Of a DNA stretch of 64,000 nt, positions 44,746 through 53,420 are shown one piece after another. Each line of letters starts with the position of its first letter. Position 1 is the first letter of the stretch. Where the stretch lies: the NCBI RefSeq assembly GCF_004343775.1, contig NZ_PTXL01000008.1, positions 124,001 to 188,000 of the forward strand, written 5' to 3'. The position numbers and the translations under genes are program-made. Under the pieces are notes generated by a model that saw only the letters and a list, made by a program, of their open reading frames with translations, was not told the DNA's origin and made no database searches. Source of the DNA: Burkholderia sp. SRS-46. GTDB lineage: Bacteria; Pseudomonadota; Gammaproteobacteria; Burkholderiales; Burkholderiaceae.

Positions 44746-46631
44746 TGATGAACCTTCGCGATGGTGTTGAAAGATGGCAGCGCCGCGCAGCGCGGCGACG
44801 GCATGGGAACCTGAAGCACCCGGCAGAGGGCAGCGAGCACGTCCTCCGGCTGCACGTCCGTGGCCGATGCATGGCGCCACGCAACATGCCCATCGGGACG
44901 TACCAGGACGACGCCGTCCGGCAGGCCTCGGTTCCATAGGGACAGCTGCGGCTTGTCGGCGCAATGGATGGCTGCGCCGATGTCCACGCCGTGCACCGGC
45001 AGGCCGCCAAGCCGTTCGCTCGTGTGCGCGGCAATCCCGGCGCATGCCTTGCCATGCCGGCCGAAGCCCGCGAGCAGGAAGTGCCCGTTTCCGATCAGGT
45101 CATGCGAAGTGGCGGACGCGCCGGAAGCGTCCTTCAGCCGGAAGTGCGGCAGGCGCCCGCCGGGGGTGAACGACTGCGCCACCTCCAGTACGGAACTTGT
45201 CGCCATTGGCGCCCACGAGGGCATCGCGTCACTGTCGCAGACAGCCGCACTCCGGTACACGTAGCCCAGGTCCAGCCCGAGCGTGTTGAAATGCTCCATC
45301 TGCGCGTCGGCAGCCTGTTGCACGTTGCGCTGGATGGCCGCGAACCGGGGCGTTGCCGCCCGTTGCACGCGCCGGGTCCGCCCGTCGACGGGCGCCACCA
45401 GCATCCGCTTCACGGCACGTCGCAGCGCAGCAGGCAGCACGCGGGCCGGTACGCTGGCACGCAATCGCGCCAGCGCAGGCAACTTGTCCACATCGAGGCC
45501 CAATGCCGCGGTGACCTCCTGCATCTTCCGGTGGTTTGCCACGCTGACGCCGCAGTTTGTCTCGGCCACCGGCTTGCGCTCGTCGCCATAGGTATCGAGC
45601 AGCCCTCGATTCGCCCTGCCCTTGATGACGCAGGCCAGCTTCCATGCCAGGTTGTGCGCGTCGGCTGCGCCGGTGTTCAGCCCGAGTCCGCCCGTGGGCG
45701 GAAAGCGATGTGCGGCATCGCCCACGAGGAAGGTGCGCCGCGTGCTGTAGGACGCGGCGATGTGCGCCTGCATCGTCCAGTTCGACAGCGACGTGATGCG
45801 CAAAGGCACATGGCGATCCCCGAGCGCGGTTCGAAGCAGTCGCTCGCAGCGTGCCATGGAGAAGTCCGCCGGCGATTCATACTTGGGAAAATACGGTGTC
45901 ATGAACACCGAGTAGCGCGCCGAGTCGTGGACGATGAACGTGCCGGGCGCCGCGGCCGACATGACCCAGAAGAGGATCGACGGGCTGTCCTTGACCAGGT
46001 GCCGGATATCCGCCTCGAAGTTGATGGTGATGAGATGCGCCAGGTTGGTCTCCCCAACCATGGGCAGTTCCAGGCTACGCCGTACCGGACTACCGGCACC
46101 GTCGGCCGCGATCAGCCATTCGCTGCGCACCCGGTACACCTCACCTGTCGTTGTATCGCTCACGGACGACACAACGCAGTGCTCATTGTGCTCGGCGCTC
46201 TGCCAGGCATGGCCGAAGCGCGCCTGGCAGCGAACGCGGCGCGACACCTGGGCGAACAGCAACCGCTCCAGATGATGCTGGGGGATGTTCGCGGTGCGCT
46301 TGCTGCTGGCGGCCGCCATGCCCGCAAGGTAGCCTGGGCTGCCGATATCGATGCGAGCCAGATCGCCCTCGGCAAGGGTGCGCCGCCACGTCACGAAGCG
46401 TGCATCGCCGCGATGGGTCGTGATGCCCGCCAGTGCCTCGTCGGTGACGCCGATACCGGCCAGGATTTCCTGCGTCCGCGTGTTGATGACGTGCGCCTGA
46501 GGCGCGAGATGCAGGTCATCACGACGTTCGACCAGCAGCGATTCGATGCCCTGGTCCGCCAGCAGCGCGGCCATCAGCATGCCAACCGGGCCTGCACCTA
46601 CGATCAATACCGGAACCTCGAACTCGCGCAT
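44742..46631 (-). CDS. FAD-dependent aromatic-ring monooxygenase (first in operon)
   Basis: 629 residues. The GxGxxG site is VLIVGAGPVGMLMAALLAD, the DG motif WLIAADGAGSPVRRS, and the GD motif FLVGDAAHRFPPTGGLGLN is intact. A C-terminal thioredoxin-like domain (about residues 480-629, FRLKDASGASATSHDL) places it with the MhpA/phenol 2-monooxygenase group. It should hydroxylate an aromatic ring with NAD(P)H and O2. The ATG at 46631 (MREFEVPVLIVGAG) was chosen because it gives the family start; the frame is open upstream through the operator. It heads a seven-gene operon divergent from a TetR gene. Confidence 0.92.
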   Translation of the reverse strand: MREFEVPVLIVGAGPVGMLMAALLADQGIESLLVERRDDLHLAPQAHVINTRTQEILAGIGVTDEALAGITTHRGDARFVTWRRTLAEGDLARIDIGSPGYLAGMAAASSKRTANIPQHHLERLLFAQVSRRVRCQARFGHAWQSAEHNEHCVVSSVSDTTTGEVYRVRSEWLIAADGAGSPVRRSLELPMVGETNLAHLITINFEADIRHLVKDSPSILFWVMSAAAPGTFIVHDSARYSVFMTPYFPKYESPADFSMARCERLLRTALGDRHVPLRITSLSNWTMQAHIAASYSTRRTFLVGDAAHRFPPTGGLGLNTGAADAHNLAWKLACVIKGRANRGLLDTYGDERKPVAETNCGVSVANHRKMQEVTAALGLDVDKLPALARLRASVPARVLPAALRRAVKRMLVAPVDGRTRRVQRAATPRFAAIQRNVQQAADAQMEHFNTLGLDLGYVYRSAAVCDSDAMPSWAPMATSSVLEVAQSFTPGGRLPHFRLKDASGASATSHDLIGNGHFLLAGFGRHGKACAGIAAHTSERLGGLPVHGVDIGAAIHCADKPQLSLWNRGLPDGVVLVRPDGHVAWRHASATDVQPEDVLAALCRVLQVPMPSPRCAALPSFNTIAKVHQ

Positions 46632-46678
46632 CCTGCCCCCAATGTTTCTCGCCGCCTCATGGCCGCCGTGAAACGTGA

Positions 46679-46729
46679 ATTTATATAAATATAAGTACAA
46701 CGCACACTAGCACTTATACTTATATAAAT
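46679..46729. promoter_or_regulatory. Long AT-rich inverted repeat between catabolic operon and tetR
   Basis: Two 18-bp arms (46679-46696 and 46712-46729) are reverse complements at 17 of 18 positions, with 15 bases between. The left arm begins with the 12-bp palindrome ATTTATATAAAT. It lies 48 bp before the first monooxygenase and 129 bp before the TetR gene, so it is the likely TetR operator overlapping the promoters. Confidence 0.75.
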
Positions 46730-46857
46730 AAAAGACCGGGGAACGCGCGATGGGACGGCGGGCAGAGCCGCCTCCCCCGACAATGCAGGGGGCAGGTCCC
46801 GGCCATGTGGGAGAATGGCGAGATCGCTACCGTGTGTGAAACGCGTCCCAAACCACC

Positions 46858-47586
46858 ATGACACCCGTTGAGAGCCGACGCTCGAAGACTCCTGCCCGGA
46901 AGCGCACCTCCGAAGCATCCGCCATTCCGACACCGGTCTCCCGCATCGCCGAGGTGCCGGGGCGTCAGCGCCTGATCGACGCCGCCGAAATCGAGTTCAC
47001 GCAAAAGGGGTTCGACGGGGCGTCCGTACTGTCGATCGCAAATCGCGCGGGCGTAAAGCAACCGCTGCTGAACTACCATTTCGGCAACAAGGAAGGGCTC
47101 TGGCGCGCGGTCGTGGAGAACGCGTACTCGGGATCGCTTGTCGCGTCCAGGCAAGCAGCGGCTGACCTCGACCGCTCCGACCCGCTCGCCCGCCTGCAGA
47201 CGGCGCTAAAAGCCTTTGCGGTGAGCAATATCCTGCATCCGGCGGCGCACTCCCTTGTCCTGATGGAAGTCGCACAGGATGGTCCACGGCTGGACTGGCT
47301 GGTGGACAACTATATGAAGCCGTTTCACGCGGAGCTCGATGCGCTGATCGCGGAGTGTCATGCAGCGCAACTACTCAAGCCTTACCCGCCGGAGCGAGCC
47401 AGCGTCACGATGACAGCCATGCTCACGGCCGTGCAGTCAGCCACGCATTTGCTGAAGCGCCTTTATGGCGTCGGGCCCATGACACCCGCCCAGGCAGAAC
47501 AGCACGCGGAAGAGGTCATCGATGTCTTGATGAATGGCATGGCAACCCGCCGGCCCGCCCGCCGGCGGGCGACCGGCCCTGCCTAG
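46858..47586 (+). CDS. TetR-family regulator of the catabolic operon
   Basis: 242 residues. A 35-residue basic/Pro-rich lead precedes the TetR helix-turn-helix (RQRLIDAAEIEFTQKGFDGASVLSIANRAGVKQPLLNYHFGNKEGLW). The C-terminal ligand domain resembles the TetR_C group found with CerR/RutR-like proteins (PLARLQTALKAF, HPAAHSLVLMEVAQDGPRLDWLV). It is transcribed divergently from the monooxygenase operon, with the inverted repeat between them, and is the obvious local repressor. The ligand is probably the aromatic substrate or an intermediate. Confidence 0.88.
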   Translation: MTPVESRRSKTPARKRTSEASAIPTPVSRIAEVPGRQRLIDAAEIEFTQKGFDGASVLSIANRAGVKQPLLNYHFGNKEGLWRAVVENAYSGSLVASRQAAADLDRSDPLARLQTALKAFAVSNILHPAAHSLVLMEVAQDGPRLDWLVDNYMKPFHAELDALIAECHAAQLLKPYPPERASVTMTAMLTAVQSATHLLKRLYGVGPMTPAQAEQHAEEVIDVLMNGMATRRPARRRATGPA

Positions 47587-47666
47587 CGCTGCGGGGGCCG
47601 GCGCCTGCATGCGGCGCACTGCCGCTGGCCATGCACCGTGCTCGCCCGGTGGCGTCAAGCGCGCTG

Positions 47667-49001
47667 CTACAGCAGCCCTGCCAGAAGCGTCAGTGCTTCT
47701 GTCAGATCGTCGAACGACGTGCCGCCGAGGCAAAGTCGAATACCGCTCGCCCGATCCTCCGGGTTCACCATCATGGATTCCGGAGGGGTCAACTTGATGC
47801 GCATCGCCGCAGCGACGGATACGAAACGATTGGCAGCGTCACGCTCCATCGGCAGCCAGGCGTTGTAGGCGCCGGGATGCGAGACCAGTTCGCTCGCGCC
47901 GAGGAGAGAGATGGCCAGATTGGATCGACGCCGCGCCTCATGGTGCAGATCCCGCTGGATCGAGGAGATGACGTCGGTCGCCAGCCATTCCTCAACCACT
48001 GCGCAAGAGAGCGGCGATGGGGCCATTGGCAGATCCCGCAGCGCGTCTTCCGCTGCGTCGTCGAGTCCGGCCGGCAGCGCGAGCACGCCGATCTGCAAAC
48101 CGGGGCCAAGAGACTTGGACAGCCCGTTCACATGAAAGGCGATCTCCGGCGCCAACGCCGCAAGCGGTGGCGAAGCCGGCTCTGCCGACGCATAGACGCC
48201 GTCCTCGATGATCCACGCGCCCGCCCGGCGGCAAATATCCACGATGGCCTGCCTTCGTTCCGTGCCCATCGTTGCGGTGGTCGGGTTGTGCAGCGTCGGC
48301 GTGAGATAGACCGCCCTGCTGCCGGTCGCTGCGGCGCCGTCGAGTGCGTCTGCCAGTGCCCCCGGCGCCATCCCTTGCGCGTCGGTCTCGACGCCTTGCA
48401 TCCGATATCCCTTGCGCCGGGCCAGCGCGATCGCGCCAGGATAGGTGATCCGCTCGGTCAGGAGCAGCCCTTGCGAGCCGCAGGCAAGATCGAAGGCCAA
48501 CGACAGCGCCTGGCGGGCGCCGCTCGTCAGCACCAGATGCGACGGCTCCACCATCAGGCCCAGCGTTTCGAGCCAGCGGGCCAGCACACGTCGGTGCTCC
48601 ATATGCCCAGCAGGCGGGGCATAGAGATTGAGATGGTCCGCGTCGATCTTGCGTGCGATCCCCGTCAATGTTCGCGCCAGCAGGCGAGCGTCGAGCATGG
48701 CGGGCGGCACATTGGACGACAGGTCAATCTGGCGATCATGGTGCGCCTGGCTGATCGCCACGAAGGTTCCCCGGCCCTTGATGCTGCGCGTCAGGCCTCG
48801 CCGTTCAAGCGCGGCATACGCTTTCGTCACCGTGCCAAGGCCAATCCCCAGTTTCAACGCGAGATCGCGGTGAGCGGGCAGACGGTCGCCTCCCGTCAGC
48901 CGACCCTCGATGATGTCGTCGGCCAGGGCAAGGATCAACCGCTCGGCGGTATTCGCGTCGATGTCGGCAAGCCGTGGCGACCAGGGGGATTGCTGGAGCA
49001 T
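47667..49001 (-). CDS. MocR-type regulator (GntR HTH fused to aminotransferase-like domain)
   Basis: 444 residues. A GntR winged helix at residues 15-80 (LALADDIIEGRLTGGDRLPAHRDLALKLGIGLGTVTKAYAAL) is followed by a linker and a fold type I aminotransferase domain with the PLP lysine in FHVNGLSKSLGPGLQIG and the substrate region YLTPTLHNPTTATM. MocR proteins use PLP or an amino-compound external aldimine as signal. It is divergent from the VOC-LysE-PhzF-DinB genes and has a perfect palindrome in the shared gap, so it most likely controls that set. Confidence 0.9.
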   Translation of the reverse strand: MLQQSPWSPRLADIDANTAERLILALADDIIEGRLTGGDRLPAHRDLALKLGIGLGTVTKAYAALERRGLTRSIKGRGTFVAISQAHHDRQIDLSSNVPPAMLDARLLARTLTGIARKIDADHLNLYAPPAGHMEHRRVLARWLETLGLMVEPSHLVLTSGARQALSLAFDLACGSQGLLLTERITYPGAIALARRKGYRMQGVETDAQGMAPGALADALDGAAATGSRAVYLTPTLHNPTTATMGTERRQAIVDICRRAGAWIIEDGVYASAEPASPPLAALAPEIAFHVNGLSKSLGPGLQIGVLALPAGLDDAAEDALRDLPMAPSPLSCAVVEEWLATDVISSIQRDLHHEARRRSNLAISLLGASELVSHPGAYNAWLPMERDAANRFVSVAAAMRIKLTPPESMMVNPEDRASGIRLCLGGTSFDDLTEALTLLAGLL

Positions 49002-49018
49002 GTTCGCCGCCTAGATAT

Positions 49019-49036
49019 TAGTGTCACGTGACACTA
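49019..49036. promoter_or_regulatory. Perfect 18-bp palindrome, probable MocR operator
   Basis: TAGTGTCACGTGACACTA is fully self-complementary. It lies 18 bp before the MocR start and 99 bp before the VOC gene, in an AT-richer divergent promoter region. Confidence 0.75.
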
Positions 49037-49134
49037 TTTATATCAACAAAAAGAGTAACATGCACGATGTGATTGGATGAAGTCATGCATTTCTGGAAGC
49101 GCCCGATCGCCACGACGGGCGCGTGGAGAGTCAA

Positions 49135-49539
49135 ATGTTCAGCCATGTAACCGTTGGGGCGCGTGATCTTGATCGGGCAGGCCGTTTCTATGACGCGGTG
49201 CTCACTCCGCTCGGACTGAAGCGCCGCGACGTCGTGTCCGATGGCGGGCCCCCGGCGCTTTGCTGGGTAACCGGTCAAACGCCGCTGCCGCGCTTCTATG
49301 TCTACATCCCCTACGATGGTGAGCCGGCGACCATCGGCAACGGCAGCATGGTCGCTTTTCTGGCCCCCTCGCAGGAAGCCGTGAACACGGCCTACGCCAA
49401 TGGTCTTGAGCACGGCGGGACGGACGACGGCGCACCCGGGTTACGCCCCCACTACGGTGACGGCTACTTCGGTGCGTATCTGCGCGATCCTGACGGGAAC
49501 AAGGTCCATCTCGTTCATCGCGGAGACCTCCAGGCATAA
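49135..49539 (+). CDS. VOC (glyoxalase/bleomycin-resistance) family protein
   Basis: 134 residues, one VOC module pair: MFSHVTVGARDLDRAGRFYDAVL with the first His, then FYVYIPYDGEP and YFGAYLRDPDGNKVHLVHRG with the second His/Glu-type ligand position. Proteins of this kind are usually lyase or isomerase-like enzymes or antibiotic-binding proteins. It starts at the ATG behind GTGGAGAG, four codons inside the open frame. It is first in a same-strand set with LysE, PhzF and DinB genes. Function unknown. Confidence 0.82.
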   Translation: MFSHVTVGARDLDRAGRFYDAVLTPLGLKRRDVVSDGGPPALCWVTGQTPLPRFYVYIPYDGEPATIGNGSMVAFLAPSQEAVNTAYANGLEHGGTDDGAPGLRPHYGDGYFGAYLRDPDGNKVHLVHRGDLQA

Positions 49540-49574
49540 CGCTGGAGACGCCCCGCATCTCTGGAGAAACTCGA

Positions 49575-50204
49575 ATGATCGCCAGTCAGATCGCACTCGC
49601 GTACGGCACCTATCTCATCGCCACCGCCAGTCCCGGGCCGAGCAACATGGCGATCATGGGAACGGCGATGCGTGACGGCCGTCTGCCGGCCCTCGTTCTG
49701 GCGGCCGGCGTCATCACGGGCTCACTCTTCTGGGCGATCCTGGCGGCGACCGGCATTTCCGCCGTTCTGGCGGCTTATGCCGAGGCGCTTTTCGTCATAA
49801 AGATGGTAGGTGGCGTCTATCTGCTCTATCTGGCGTTCCGCACGGGCAGGTCGGCGCTGAAGCCGGGCTCCGACGTCGCGAAGATGGAACCGGGACGCTC
49901 GACACCTCGCTATCGGTGGCTCTACCGCCAGGGCATTCTCATGCATATCGGAAACCCGAAGGCGGTTCTGGCCTGGATGGCAATCATGTCCCTTGGGCTT
50001 CGGGAAAACGCCTCCGGCGGTACCTTGCCGGCGATCATCGGCGGTTGCGCGCTCCTTGGCGCCATCGTGTTCGGTGGCTATGCGGTCGTCTTCTCGACCG
50101 CTCCGATGATCGTCCTGTATGCCAGACTCCGGCGCTGGATCGAAGGTACGCTATCCGCGGTGTTCGCCGTTGCGGGAGTCAAGCTGCTGGCCTGGCAACG
50201 TTGA
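49575..50204 (+). CDS. LysE/RhtB-family exporter
   Basis: 209 residues, six predicted membrane helices. The family signature is YLIATASPGPSNMAIMGTAMRDGR, followed by ALVLAAGVITGSLFW and the later GILMHIGNPKAVLAWMAIMSLG. These proteins export amino acids or small metabolites by the proton motive force. A CTGGAGAAACTCGA region precedes the ATG, 35 bp after the VOC gene, so the two are likely cotranscribed. The substrate is unknown. Confidence 0.9.
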   Translation: MIASQIALAYGTYLIATASPGPSNMAIMGTAMRDGRLPALVLAAGVITGSLFWAILAATGISAVLAAYAEALFVIKMVGGVYLLYLAFRTGRSALKPGSDVAKMEPGRSTPRYRWLYRQGILMHIGNPKAVLAWMAIMSLGLRENASGGTLPAIIGGCALLGAIVFGGYAVVFSTAPMIVLYARLRRWIEGTLSAVFAVAGVKLLAWQR

Positions 50205-50246
50205 TATCCCGGCATGTCGACGCCATCACGAACTGATCTGAATTGA

Positions 50247-51104
50247 ATGAGCGATGTCATGACCTTTGCGATCCATATGGTCGATGTCTTCGGCACCGGG
50301 CCGCTTTCGGGCAATCCGCTGGCGGTCGTCATCGGTGCCGACGCCCTGGCAACGGACGACATGCAGCGATTGACGCGGTGGTTCAACCTGTCCGAGACCG
50401 CTTTTCTCTTGCCACCCACGCATCCTGAGGCTGACTACCGGGTCAGGATCTTCACTCTGGACAGGGAAATGCCTTTTGCCGGGCACCCGACGCTCGGCAG
50501 TTGTCATGCGTGGCTCTCGACGGGCCGCGTGCCGAAGAGCGAAGCGGAAATCGTCCAGGAATGCGGAGCCGGGCTGGTTCCGATCCGACGCGATCACGGG
50601 CGGCTTTCCTTCGCCGCCCCGCCGCTGATCCGCTCCGGCACGCCGACACAGGATGAATTGGATCAGGCTCGGCGAGTGCTGGGGATCGAATCCGGCGATA
50701 TCCTTAATGCCGCCTGGATCGACAACGGCCCCGGATGGCTGGGCATCAGGCTGGTATCGGCGGAGACAGTGCTTGCCCTCGATCCACTCCGCAGTTGGCC
50801 CGGCCGGATCGATGTCGGCGTTATTGGCCCTCATGCCGCAGGCGGCGATGCCGCCTTCGAGGTTCGCGCCTTCTTCAGTGACCATTTGGGCGCGATCGTC
50901 GAAGATCCGGTCACTGGAAGCCTCAATGCTTCAATGGCGCAGTGGCTGTTCGCGACAGGTGTCGTTGAGAACGCCTATGTCGCTGCCCAGGGGACTCGCC
51001 TCGGCCGCCAGGGCCGCATTCATTTGACCCGCGACGAGGCCGGCCAAATCTGGGTCGGCGGCAAGACGCGCACGCATGTCGAAGGCCGGCTCCTCGGCCT
51101 TTGA
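50247..51104 (+). CDS. PhzF-family isomerase/epimerase
   Basis: 285 residues, two-domain diaminopimelate-epimerase fold. Segments: VDVFGTGPLSGNPLAVVIGAD, the catalytic Glu50 in NLSETAFLLPP, the DREMPFAGHPTLGSCHAWL motif and the C-terminal DPVTGSLNASMAQWL. PhzF itself isomerises a phenazine precursor; most homologues have unknown substrates. The ATG at 50247 or the in-frame ATG at 50259 may be used. It follows LysE by 42 bp in the MocR-controlled set. Confidence 0.88.
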   Translation: MSDVMTFAIHMVDVFGTGPLSGNPLAVVIGADALATDDMQRLTRWFNLSETAFLLPPTHPEADYRVRIFTLDREMPFAGHPTLGSCHAWLSTGRVPKSEAEIVQECGAGLVPIRRDHGRLSFAAPPLIRSGTPTQDELDQARRVLGIESGDILNAAWIDNGPGWLGIRLVSAETVLALDPLRSWPGRIDVGVIGPHAAGGDAAFEVRAFFSDHLGAIVEDPVTGSLNASMAQWLFATGVVENAYVAAQGTRLGRQGRIHLTRDEAGQIWVGGKTRTHVEGRLLGL

Positions 51105-51280
51105 AAAGGCTAACGAGGAAGCGGTAACCTGATGTTCGGGCGCGCTGGCGCACATGACGCCTGTCCGGGTCACCCCAAACACTGAAGCTTGCTCGCGAGA
51201 CTGCCTGCCGGCGTGGCGCGACAGCACCGGATCAGCCTGAGCATCGTTCCGACGTTCGAATACACGCAAGGAGTTTCAGC

Positions 51281-51856
51281 ATGTCTGCTCCCCCGCAGAA
51301 CCAGATTGCGCCCTCCGGAACCACCGATCGCATCACACTGCCCGCCTTGGCAGCAGACACCTTAAAAATGCTGGTGCGCTACAAGTCGTGGGCGAATGGA
51401 CTGACGTTCAAGAGCGTGATGGACCTGCCGGCTGGCGAAGCCCTTCGGCAAAGACCGACGCGGTTCGGAAACATTGTGCATACCTTGAATCATGTCTATG
51501 TGGTTGACGACATCTTCAGACATCATCTGCAAGGCAGGAAACACACCTACACCTCGCGCAACACCGACCATACGCCTGCAGTTTCCGATCTTTGGAAAGC
51601 GGTTCAGGAAATGGACCGCTGGTACCTCGATCTTGTCGACACGTGGTCGGACGCGGACCTCGCGAAAGCCGTTCATTTCGAATTTGTTGGTGGCGGAGAA
51701 GGCGTCATGACCCGCGAGCAAATCGTGCTGCATGTCGTCAATCACGCCACCTATCACCGCGGTTTTGTCGGCGACATGATGTATCAGGTGCCTTTTACGC
51801 CACCGTCAAACGATCTTCCGGTGTTCATCAGGGATCACTATCGCGACGCTCGGTGA
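51281..51856 (+). CDS. DinB-family protein
   Basis: 191 residues, four-helix-bundle DinB/YfiT fold. Metal-binding histidines can be placed in IVHTLNHVYVVDDIFRHHL and LHVVNHATYHRGFVGDMM, the usual three-His set. Members act as thiol-dependent S-transferases or have no known role. The CAAGGAGTTTCAGC leader gives a clear ribosome-binding site. The 176-bp gap from phzF may hold a promoter, so membership of the MocR-controlled set is uncertain. Confidence 0.85.
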   Translation: MSAPPQNQIAPSGTTDRITLPALAADTLKMLVRYKSWANGLTFKSVMDLPAGEALRQRPTRFGNIVHTLNHVYVVDDIFRHHLQGRKHTYTSRNTDHTPAVSDLWKAVQEMDRWYLDLVDTWSDADLAKAVHFEFVGGGEGVMTREQIVLHVVNHATYHRGFVGDMMYQVPFTPPSNDLPVFIRDHYRDAR

Positions 51857-52479
51857 GCGCCTGTTCGGCCGACCTGGCGCACGCCGGCCACTTGTCTCGA
51901 CCTGTGCCGACAGCGGCCGCAGAGACCGTCGGGCAGGACTCACGCCGCGCAGCGACAGGGCGTCTCGGCGGCCACTTCCTGGCAGGCCTCGGGCACGTTG
52001 CGTTGAAGCCGACTCAGTGGCCCTGTCGCAACTGCCGGCGCCCGTCGTCCGTCAACCGCGCCCAGCCCCCGGCATCGGCGGTCTGGCCATTGCCGACGAT
52101 CTGCCGAGGATCTTGTCCGGCCTTCGGTTCTTGCCGCCACTTCTTACGCCAACCTGTTCCGCTGGCCGGCGATAGCCATCGATAGCTGCCGCGACAAATT
52201 TCTTCGTCACAGCAGTTTTTCGATGGCTCGCGATAGTCCCCGAAGGACCTGATTTCACTCCCACTCGATCATCAACAGGTCTCGCAAACCCACGTGGTTA
52301 AAGGGAATTTCGACGATCGATATAGGCCTTTACCGCCGCTTGTACCGTTGTCGGCTCCATGCCATGCCTGCGGTAATACACCTTCCAGGCCGTCACCGCG
52401 CGGTACGTACATATCTGTCACGTGGTCAACTAACTGAGGCAAGAACGCGGTATCAGTGGTGGCAGGAAAGCACGCCGCG
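51857..52479. other. 623-bp gap holding a duplicated guaA end and degenerate sequence
   Basis: No intact gene is seen. 52147-52270 is the duplicated attachment region. On the minus strand, 52418-52310 can be read as a short tail (TAWKVYYRRHGMEP, then VQAAVKAYIDRRN) which looks like decayed coding sequence, but I cannot assign it. 51857-52146 also contains a minus-strand GGWARLTDDGRRQLRQGH that ends in a stop; family unknown. Confidence 0.45.
52147..52270. repeat. Attachment-site copy (distal) of the guaA-associated element
   Basis: 52231-52270 is identical over 40 bp to 55881-55920, which includes the last 16 bases of guaA. The similarity continues leftward with a few mismatches to 52217. 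After a diverged stretch it resumes at 52147-52204 (AACCTGTTC, GCTGGCCGGCGAT and GATAGCTGCCGCGAC segments) against 55785-55842. This is the distal att repeat of an integrated element. Confidence 0.85.
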
Positions 52480-53298
52480 CTATCTGTTTGTGGAAAAGTA
52501 GTGTGCCGGAGAATCTCCAAAGACTTTGCGGAACATTGCAATGAAATTGCTCGGTGACGAGTAACCCAGAACATCCGAGACCTCCGCAACCAAGATACCT
52601 CGCGCAAGCATATCCAAGCCATGCATCAGCTTTACCTGTTGCCGCCACTGACCAAAACTCAGCCCAGTCTCAGCAAGGGTTAGGCGGCGCAACGTGCGCG
52701 AGGACATCGATCCGAATGATGCCCATTCATCGAGTGTGCGGGGATTTCCCGGATCCGCCAGGACGGCGCGGGCCACTCGAAGAAGACGCGGGTCGGCCGG
52801 CATCGGCACATGCAATGCCTCCTGCGGAGCTCGGCGGATTTCGTCCTGTATTACCGTCGCGATGCGCGCTTGATCAGGTGTTAACGTGGCGCGTTTATCC
52901 CATTCCGTGGCTCTCTGCGCGAGCACCCGCAACACTTCACTAATTGCGATAACACAGGGGTTCGAAGGTAGATTGGCGCAAAACAAAGGCGCCATGAACA
53001 ACGTCCAGCCACTCACGGCACCACTTACGCGAACCTCGTGCGGAACATCCGGTGGTATCCAGCCCGCATGGTAGGGGGGAAGGAGCCAAGAGCCATGTGA
53101 AGTATTGACCTGGATCAGGCCCGTTTCCACGCAGAACAGTTGACCGCGCACATGATGATGCCAGTCATATTCTCGCGTCCCCAGACGAAACTCATTTGTA
53201 GGACTGTCATCTCCTCGGATACCAATCACAAGCGGGCCGTCGGACGTCTCGCTGAGGTCCGCTGTGCGGTGAGCAGTGCTGTCGATTATGTTGGCCAT
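52480..53298 (-). CDS. AraC-family transcriptional regulator
   Basis: 272 residues. An N-terminal cupin sensor domain (TREYDWHHHVRGQLFCVETGLIQV, PPYHAGWIPPDVPHEVRV) is followed by two helix-turn-helix motifs (LDEWASFGSMSSRTLRRLTL and ILVAEVSDVLGYSSPSNFIAMFRKVFGDSP). It resembles the NimR/YdhC-type regulators that control a divergent gene. Here the divergent gene is the FAD monooxygenase at 53421, across a 122-bp gap. GC content is clearly lower than in the core, a sign of transfer. Confidence 0.9.
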   Translation of the reverse strand: MANIIDSTAHRTADLSETSDGPLVIGIRGDDSPTNEFRLGTREYDWHHHVRGQLFCVETGLIQVNTSHGSWLLPPYHAGWIPPDVPHEVRVSGAVSGWTLFMAPLFCANLPSNPCVIAISEVLRVLAQRATEWDKRATLTPDQARIATVIQDEIRRAPQEALHVPMPADPRLLRVARAVLADPGNPRTLDEWASFGSMSSRTLRRLTLAETGLSFGQWRQQVKLMHGLDMLARGILVAEVSDVLGYSSPSNFIAMFRKVFGDSPAHYFSTNR

Positions 53299-53420
53299 AT
53301 TTCACTATTTTATGCCCAGATAACGCTACATGGCTGTGAGATCTCCGTGCAACCATTTCGATCATTACCTCGCGTCCCTGATGGCGCGCTCCAAGCGAGG
53401 GATCTATCTCAGGAGAATTC

